Shown piece by piece: positions 57,448-64,000 of a stretch of 64,000 nt of DNA. The notes under the pieces are model-generated. The model saw only the letters and a program-made list of their open reading frames with translations, was not told where the DNA came from and made no database searches. The position numbers were made by a program, and so were the translations under genes. The DNA is from Galeruca laticollis (taxonomy: Eukaryota; Arthropoda; Insecta; Coleoptera; Chrysomelidae). Each line of letters starts with the position of its first letter. Positions within the stretch are counted from its first letter, which is position 1. The stretch lies in contig OY998177.1 of NCBI GenBank assembly GCA_963921935.1, positions 24,327,926 through 24,391,925 on the forward strand. The letters are read 5' to 3'.

Positions 57448-58196
57448 CTATGATTTGTTTTCCTGTAAACTTTTATGTAATTTGTCATATACTGTTTTCA
57501 TTGTTTCTTTGTGTTCGTTAAGTTGGTGATTAATAAGTTGTACGTCAGAATCTATATCGAAAGGGTCTTTAAGTTCTAAATGTCCAAAAAGAAGGTCTAT
57601 TGGCTTTTGTTTTGTCGCGGTGTGTATGGAATTATTATACCCTATAACTGAATAACTAAGTTTTTCGAATGGAGTGAGCTTTGGTTTGGTTATCGAAAGA
57701 GTTCGCATATGTTCTAAGAGAGTTGAGTGAAATCTCTCGGCAATTGCATTGCTATTAGGGTTGAAAGGAAGAGTATAGTGCCAATTTATTTTGTACAACT
57801 TGGCAAATTCTTTGATTAGGTTCTGACTAAATTCAGTTCCATTATCTGGAATCATATTTTCGGGTATTTTAAAGCGGGAGATAAATTTTAATAAGGATTG
57901 ATACACATGAAGAGCTGAAAGTGATGGGATGATGTAAGCTTGAGCAAATTTAGAGAAGCTGTCGCAAATTGTTAATGCCATAGTATTTTCAAACTTAAAA
58001 ACATCTATATGCACAGTTTCGAATGGTTTAGTAGGTGTGGTAGTTAATTGTAATTTAATTAAAGGTGGGTGTCTTTCATATTTTGCTTGTTGACATATGT
58101 TACAATTATTTATAAAATTTTTAACATCTTCATTTAATTTGGGCCAAAAATATTTATTTTTTAGTTCTTGAATAGTTACATTTATGCCTCTGTAAA
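57448..58196 (-). pseudogene. pol: Errantivirus integrase region of pol
   Basis: From 58196 down: KYFWPKLNEDVKNFI and NCNICQQAKY (part of the H2C2 zinc-binding region), then the rve core with HIDVFKFENT (first Asp), MIPDNGTEFSQ (second Asp) and NAIAERFHSTLLEHM (Glu), to a stop at 57448. The catalytic triad is intact. The upstream protease, reverse transcriptase and RNase H are absent; gag sequence joins directly near 58196. Confidence 0.85.
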
Positions 58197-58759
58197 TATC
58201 TTATATTATTTTCTGAAACTATTTGTTGTCTAGCTTCTGCTATCGATTTGGGTTTCATAGCACGAATAGTTGAACCTAATGGTTCTTTTAAACCGCACAA
58301 AAATATTTTAAGAGCATGAGTATCATAGAAAGTCTTTTTTATTCTAATAGCGTCTCCAGTCTCGTGAAGATCGACATAATTATGTAATGAACTTAAATTT
58401 GACATAACTCTAGTATAAAAATGTAAAGGATTTTAAGTGTTACATTGTCTTAACTGGTCTAAATCAAAAAGTAAACCATTTTCATCGCGTTGATCACCAA
58501 AATGTGCAATTAAAGCTTCTTTAACAGATTTCCAACTTTTATCTATACAAACACTATACACTTCTTTAGCATCGCCTACTAATTTTGAGTAAATTCCATA
58601 TATAAGACTTATATTTTGAACGCAATTTGTGTTAGTAGTATCCCAATAAGTATTTATTAATATATTACTAATATCAATAAAAGAAGATAGTTCCAAAGGA
58701 TTTCCGTTAAATCTCGGGACAATATCTAAAAGTGTAGTATCAAATTTTGGGATTGACAT
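58154..58759 (-). pseudogene. gag: Errantivirus gag, one in-frame stop, fused to the pol remnant
   Basis: Starts MSIPKFDTTLLDIVPRFNGN; contains SFIDISNILINTYWDT and LVGDAKEVYSVCIDKSWKSV, a gag capsid-like pattern of insect gypsy-type elements. A TAA at 58433-58435 interrupts after RQCNT; the same frame resumes with NPLHFYTRV then MSNLSSLHNYV and continues to IVSENNIRYL, where the deletion junction lies. Confidence 0.75.
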
Positions 58760-59103
58760 TGTTAAATTATTTATATTACTATTTAAATTAAAAGAATTAT
58801 TAATTTAATCTTCAATAGATAAATTACCAAATTCCTCTATCAAATCAAGAGATATATCGTCTTCAAAATCACTAATATTAAAACTATTCACACTAAGGCA
58901 ATTTTCGTCGATAGATAATGCAATAGGTGAGTAGAATGACATAAAATTAAAGGAATGAGCAACTTACAGTAATATGGTTAGCTTCATTTCTTCTTTTCTT
59001 CTAAAAATTTACGTTTTTCTTTCTTCTTACTGCGTAGATTCTTCTTTTCACTGAACTAATGGTTGATACCAAAGGGTTATTGACTATAAAATCCCTTTCA
59101 GTA

Positions 59104-59120
59104 CCCTACTGACTGCGCCA
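59104..59120 (-). promoter_or_regulatory. Errantivirus primer binding site (tRNA-Ser type)
   Basis: TGGCGCAGTCAGTAGGG on the minus strand directly after the 5' LTR; complementary in style to the 3' end of tRNA-Ser as in 17.6-like errantiviruses. Confidence 0.7.
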
Positions 59121-59349
59121 CTTTATAAGTTTGAAATCACAATTAATATTTTTAAAAACTTTTATTTTAAACTAATTTACAATATTTAGATGTTTTCACT
59201 ATGAAATATAAAGTCATTCTCTCTGATTTAATTGTGATTAACAATAACGAAAGTTCGTATTGCTGAAACAGCAGCATAACGACCTCGCTGAAATAAAACA
59301 ATAAAACATAACAATTTCGCTTATACAGGTAAATTCACATTCCATAACT
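59121..59349 (-). repeat. Errantivirus 5' LTR
   Basis: 229 bp; begins AGTTATGG in element orientation and is flanked by AGAT on its outer side. Confidence 0.9.
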
Positions 59350-59353
59350 AGAT

Positions 59354-60253
59354 AGAAAATACATTATATAATGGTAAACAAATACATCATATAATGGATA
59401 ACGTCATTTTTTATCTTGTTGTGTACGTCTTCTGTGTTTCATGGCTCCTTGCTACATAGCATAATCCATAAGTTTAAACTATCTACAACAACTCTGCCCC
59501 TTGGAATGTTTTTGGCTCCTAGAATATTTCGGCTAGGTTATCCCTGAAAAGTAGCTAAAAAACAGGGTTTCGAAAGTGATATGGGGTTTAGTTTTCGAGA
59601 TGGCAACATGTCTGATGTTGACTTTGCTTGTTTTTATTGTTTTTATTGAATTAATTACACATTATGTATGATATAGGTTTGGAGTTCAACAACCTTGTTA
59701 TGTAATTAGCGAGCCATGCAGAAGCCTGCACCCACTGTCGCGGATGTCTCCTGCGCGATTTGCGTCTATGAGGTTCTTACGAAGATCCTTTGGCAGACAG
59801 TAGTTATAAAAGTTTGTTGAGATTTTTGAGATGAAGTATTTGACAGTGAGTAGATTGGCTTTGTTATGTAACCAAGAATGTTATTCGTCATATCGTCGTG
59901 TGATAAAAAAGGAACAAAGATATAAATCATAATTATAACATTCAGCATAAAGCCAAATCAAGACAGGTACCCAATCGCGCCAACAAAATGCCGCCAGCCA
60001 ATTAAAATGCAACTGGCGTTCTCTGTACACACGTTCATTGGTTAATTTCTTATACCATGTGTCTGTAATGGGCTTGAGCCTGGCATGCTCAAAGTCAAGT
60101 GTCAATAGGTTCGTTTCTCTTCCGTTTTATCTAATATCAACCTATGAACTGGAGTGAATTGACATCCACCCATAGCTTAAATATATTAAAAATAAAATAT
60201 CCACCATTTTAACGTTTAGCACAGAATACACCAACACAAACTGTCGAAACTTA
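59354..60253. other. No gene recognised
   Basis: Minus-strand frames of 60 and 74 codons at 59766-60105 have no domain I can name. Confidence 0.5.
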
Positions 60254-60304
60254 TAGTATGTACAAAAAGTACGAGGAGTAATAAATCATTCATTTAAGTA
60301 GATT

Positions 60305-61090
60305 TCATAGACGTACCAAAATATATTTTAAGAGGGTATACCGTAAGGTACATTTTGTATTAAACGAATGAGTTGCAGCTATGCTAAAGAATATACGATT
60401 TAGGTCAGAGGTAACGGGATGTACTAATTTTAATAAAAAAAAGTGATAGAGGTAGAGGTCATTCGGAAGCAAAAAATGTAGTTCATTATAAAAAAATTCT
60501 ACAACTTCCTCAGGACTAAGATACATAATACCGAAATGTACTTTTAAGTATTCGCCAATTACAGAACCTTTCCGTCTGTACTCTTGTACCAAATGAAACT
60601 CCTGAATCTTACGAAACCAAGCTTGACAGAGATGAAATTTACAACCAAAAAGAATTTGATCTCTGCCAAAACATTCATATATAGCGTTATGAGTGCTTAG
60701 TTCAAAATCTACTACGACTTCTTTAGGTTGAAAATTTAAGCCTACTTCTTTACATTTTTGTCTTAAAATTAAAAACAAATTTGAATATGTTTGACTTGAT
60801 TTGTCCGACAGCAAACAAAAAACAAGAGGTACGTAATAGCAGTTTTTAAAACCATGAATGGTAAACATTTGGTAAAAAAAAGTTGAACAGTATTTAAAAG
60901 TCCCATCCATCAAAATACAATCCGAATTACATAAAAAATTAAGGTTGGAAAAACAGGAGAATACAATAATTTTAAATACCTGGTCTGCTGTTAATAGAAA
61001 TTCCTCTTCTCGGTTCGTTCGTAATTGTAATTCACGAACACTATTAAATACTTCTTCCTGATTTTTAGGCAATAGTGTAAGTGCATCAAC
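60305..61090 (-). pseudogene. MULE-type transposase fragment inside the DD82E element
   Basis: An open frame of ~255 codons: LTADQVFKIIVFSCFSNLNF, ILMDGTFKYCSTFFYQMFTI (first Asp), VPLVFCLLSDKSSQTYSNLF, FQPKEVVVDFELSTHNAIYE (second Asp), GCKFHLCQAWFRKIQ (C-x-F-H box). It ends without a clear catalytic Glu and lacks the N-terminal FLYWCH finger seen at 12.6-12.8 kb, so it is truncated at both ends though still open. Same family as the 12-kb fragment. Confidence 0.7.
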
Positions 61091-61671
61091 ATCCTTCCCC
61101 TAATCCCCTAAATATCGATCAAAACAATCAAGATTTCTTCAAAATATTTAATTCAAGAAATCTTTGAAACCTTTCATAAATATACATAATTCTATGGGCC
61201 TCCGATTTTATCTATTATAAACCCTAATGACTCTAATAGGATTGAACTAAATGGTTGCGGCACAGTTCGAACATTTCAGTAATCCTCAAATTGATACAAG
61301 TCAGGTAAAATTTTATTTTGTGGCAGAGTTCGGTAATGCCCGTTTATTCATAATATTTTTTATTTGTATTACTCCTATATGTAGTGTTTGGGGAATTTTT
61401 CTCAGAAATTTTAAATGGCAAGTGGCCTACTGTAATCGGCTTAATACGATTACACCTATTTACAGATTATTCGAATATTGAGAGGGATTTTCCAAACAAC
61501 CCAGTTTTCTTAGAAACATTATCGGGAATATTATTTTAAAAGAAAGTAGGTACATTAAATCAGTACTTAGTATTAGTTCTTTGAGTAAAGTTGTATGGTT
61601 GTCATAATATTGTAAACAGTTGGAATATATTTAAAACATTTGTTGAATGTTAATTGTGCAAGTACCAAACA

Positions 61672-63009
61672 ATGTCGATAAGCCAAGGACCATCTAAACG
61701 ACCAAAAACAGGTCCATTATCTTTAAATGAAAAAACTCTGATATTGAATTGTTATATATCATTGAAAAACAAGGATCCAAGTGCAAGTGTTGATGATATT
61801 GTGGAATTAACGGCTGCTATGTTGTGTGTTGCTAAATCAACAATTTATAGATTACTAAAAGAAAGCAAGAATGGAACTCTTCAACCCCCTAAAACTCCTT
61901 CAGGCCGAAAACCAATTGAGATCGATGAGTCATTAAAACAAAGACTAAGGCGTAAAGTCCATGGATTTTACTTACGAAAGGAAATTCCAACACTTGACAA
62001 AATTATGACATCAGTGCAAGAAGATACGGACTATCCAAAATTCTCCAGAATGACATTATGCAAACTTTTGAAAGATGTGGGTTTCAGATATACAAAACAT
62101 AATAGAAAATCTCTCTTGATAGATAAACCGGAAATAGTTTTTTGGAGAAGAGACTATTTAAGAAGCATTCGACATGCCAGAGAACAAAATTTGAAAATCT
62201 TCTACTTAGACGAAACATGGATAAATGCTGGATATACAGTTTCCAAATCTTGGCAAGATGAAAACATTAAAAGCGGAAGGCAGGCATTCGTGGAAGGTTT
62301 GTCGTTAGGTTTGCAGCCATCATCTGGAAAAGGAAAAAGACTTATCATTGTCCATGTTGGAAGTTCTGAAGGTTTTGTTGATGGTGGATTATTAACTTTT
62401 ATTTCAAAACGCACGGGGGACTATCACGAAGATATGAATGGGGATGTCTTCGAGGAATGGTTTGTTCAAATGTTGGATCTGATTCCAAAAGGGGCTGTTA
62501 TTGTTATGGACAACGCAAGTTACCATTCACGGTTACGAGAAGCATTGCCCACAAGTCGTTGGCGTAAAGCAGAGCTTTTGGAGTGGCTTATTTCGAAAAA
62601 TATTAAGTTTCCAAAAGATCCACTAAGGAAAGAACTTTACAGAATTGCAAAAATGAACAAGAATAAATACAAAACCTACATTGTAGAAGAAATGGCTTCT
62701 TCTCGTGGTATATCAGTTCTTCGACTTCCCCCTTATCATTGTGAACTTAATCCCATAGAATTAATATGGGCTCAGGTAAAGGGGGAAGTTGGGAAAAAAA
62801 ATACTACTTTTAAAATAAACGATGTTGTGAAATTGTTTGAGAGTGCTGTAAGTCATGTGAGTAAGGAAAATTGGACAAACTGTATCGAGCATGTTATCAA
62901 AGTAGAGGCAAATATGTGGAAAATTGACAATATTTGTGATGATTTAATCGACCCTATTATTATTAATGTCAACAACGATTCTTCCTCTTCCGAGTCGGAT
63001 ATAGAATAA
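61672..63009 (+). CDS. DD82E (Sailor-group) transposase, intact
   Basis: I choose ATG 61672 (MSISQGPSKRPKTGPLSLNE); upstream codons open only with TTG. Helix-turn-helix parts at about residues 20-70 (ASVDDIVELTAAMLCVAKST, IYRLLKES) and 80-140. Catalytic DDE_3 core: IFYLDETWINAGY (first Asp), GAVIVMDNASYHSRL (second Asp) and PYHCELNPIELIWAQVK (Glu). By my count 82 residues separate the second Asp from the Glu, which fits the Sailor (DD82E) group of the IS630/Tc1/mariner superfamily. The tail is acidic (DSSSSESDIE). No frame break; 445 residues. Confidence 0.9.
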   Translation: MSISQGPSKRPKTGPLSLNEKTLILNCYISLKNKDPSASVDDIVELTAAMLCVAKSTIYRLLKESKNGTLQPPKTPSGRKPIEIDESLKQRLRRKVHGFYLRKEIPTLDKIMTSVQEDTDYPKFSRMTLCKLLKDVGFRYTKHNRKSLLIDKPEIVFWRRDYLRSIRHAREQNLKIFYLDETWINAGYTVSKSWQDENIKSGRQAFVEGLSLGLQPSSGKGKRLIIVHVGSSEGFVDGGLLTFISKRTGDYHEDMNGDVFEEWFVQMLDLIPKGAVIVMDNASYHSRLREALPTSRWRKAELLEWLISKNIKFPKDPLRKELYRIAKMNKNKYKTYIVEEMASSRGISVLRLPPYHCELNPIELIWAQVKGEVGKKNTTFKINDVVKLFESAVSHVSKENWTNCIEHVIKVEANMWKIDNICDDLIDPIIINVNNDSSSSESDIE

Positions 63010-63325
63010 AATGTAAGTAATAAATGTATTCCAATAATTATTTCTTTTCATTTTTTATTATATTATAATTTAAAACGTATTTTTTTCCCAAAATACACAC
63101 CACTGCATTGCGTTATTGCTTATCTGCTAATCCTTTAACAATGAATAAACCCTAAACTTTGCTACAACTGAAACAAATACGGAGTCGATCTACCTGGTTT
63201 TTAGATTTACGGAAGAAATGTAATTTGAAGTAAGAGATTTATCAAAATTTTCATGGTGCTCCCTGTAAAGGTTTTGCATACTTAATTGGGGTTTATTACT
63301 CCTCGTACTTTTTGTACATACTATA

Positions 63326-64000
63326 GACTTATAGACAGTTCATTTTCTGAATGACGTGTGATAGACGCCATGTTTCAAATAAGTTATATGTCAATGTCAT
63401 ATTTCACGTTAACCAAAAAATATTCTTCGTTGTTAAACAAGCATGCGCTTTTATTAAAGTTTATTTTGATTTTGTTTTCAACAATATCGTGACTAGTGGA
63501 ACTCTTAGTGAGAACTTATGGTATTTGTGATAGGGATCCAGACCGAACTATAGAGGCAGCACTTCTGTCGAAAGTAGAGCGCCCTGGTGTTAAATAAGAA
63601 AAACATTGTGATGTAAACAGTATAATAAACAACCTACAAAATGCAAAAAATTAATAGATCTTTTCATTTTCTTTGTCAGGAAAAATTGTTGGTATGTAAA
63701 ATGGGTGTAGGGTACTATCTGATTTTTGATTATTGAGAAAATGGGCACTGCAAATTCTAGTATTTATATTTGGTTCCCAATCCTCCCGATGTTTTCTGAA
63801 ATGTAATTAAAAAACTTGAAGTGATTCGTTTTATACAAATGTTTACTTTCTTCCCCTTAATAGTATTTAATTATTTGAACTTATTATATAATATTAAAGT
63901 CAGCAAGCACATAGGTATAACTAGTTTTTTATTTTATATAATCAATGAAATCGTACAGAAAACAACATTCTATTCTCTCGATAATAATCTTTTATTTATG
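63326..64000. other. No gene seen
   Basis: AT-rich sequence without recognisable frames or repeats. Confidence 0.5.

Larger units (their letters stand above)
55329..59349 (-). mobile_element. Errantivirus (Ty3/gypsy LTR retrotransposon with env), pol deleted
   Basis: Two 229-bp LTRs (55329-55557 and 59121-59349) differ at three positions by eye. The insertion is flanked by a 4-bp duplication AGAT (55325-55328 and 59350-59353). In element orientation the LTR starts AGTTATGG, preceded by a purine-rich tract GAGGAGGGAGG. The primer site next to the 5' LTR, TGGCGCAGTCAGTAGGG, fits the tRNA-Ser-type site used by 17.6/297-like errantiviruses. Order: gag, integrase part, env. Protease, RT and RNase H are missing at a junction near 58196. 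It could move only with help from a complete relative. Confidence 0.9.
60254..63323 (+). mobile_element. DD82E (Sailor-type) Tc1/mariner transposon with enclosed MULE fragment
   Basis: A perfect 32-bp terminal inverted repeat, TAGTATGTACAAAAAGTACG onward (60254-60285, inverted at 63292-63323), is flanked by TA on each side, the target duplication of this superfamily. Inside are an intact transposase on the plus strand and, between it and the left end, a MULE transposase fragment on the minus strand. Intact ends and an intact gene suggest recent activity. Confidence 0.8.

Overview
The window looks like non-coding, repeat-dense DNA from an arthropod nuclear genome, most likely an insect. It is AT-rich, has long (TA)n and (CA)n tracts, and carries several mariner-like, Penelope, LOA/R1-like and CR1/Jockey-like elements, an errantivirus with a tRNA-Ser-type primer site, and insect-type Crypton recombinases. 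A beetle is a guess I cannot test. I found no convincing host gene; every recognisable protein belongs to a transposable element or to a family that travels with them.

Layout. 0-1.4 kb: end of a Crypton-like tyrosine-recombinase element with a terminal hairpin. 4.35-5.05 kb: two tandem ~358-bp units, each with a type I hammerhead ribozyme. 5.06-7.34 kb: a dead mariner-like element with ~410-bp inverted repeats. 9.5-13.2 kb: Penelope (PLE) pieces around a FLYWCH/MULE fragment. 15.6-19.1 kb: 5' half of an LOA/R1-like LINE interrupted by Crypton copy B. 19.3-23.7 kb: a nearly intact two-ORF LINE. 23.9-24.9 kb: a 1.0-kb foldback element. 27.4-29.7 kb: 3' half of an LOA-like LINE. 29.7-32.6 kb: mariner and other remnants. 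32.65-35.59 kb: hAT-2, inserted in a mariner. 37.1-44.9 kb: hAT-1, a 7.7-kb element with an 8-bp target duplication that contains a 3.2-kb LTR-like insertion (with a 142-bp tandem repeat) and Crypton copy C. 45.2-48.3 kb: a LINE scrap, then PLE copies including a head-to-head pair. 48.3-51.7 kb: a hammerhead-derived foldback and a 351-bp hammerhead array, bounded by (TA)n. 52.6-54.8 kb: PLE and mariner remnants. 55.3-59.35 kb: a young errantivirus with intact env but no protease/RT. 60.25-63.32 kb: a transposon with an intact DD82E (Sailor-type) transposase and an enclosed MULE fragment.

Most interesting points. (1) Two loci carry tandem 351-358-bp repeats with complete hammerhead cores; stem I keeps pairing by a compensatory change between loci (CCGTA/TACGG versus CCGTG/CACGG). 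This is what a retrozyme-like, circular-RNA-producing repeat should look like. (2) These arrays and a PLE pair are bounded by (TA)n, hinting at a shared insertion route. (3) Three diverged Crypton-like elements carry a hairpin just past the recombinase stop; its apex keeps a C-GA-G-type internal loop while the surrounding stems change in a compensatory way. I did not find this described in what I know.
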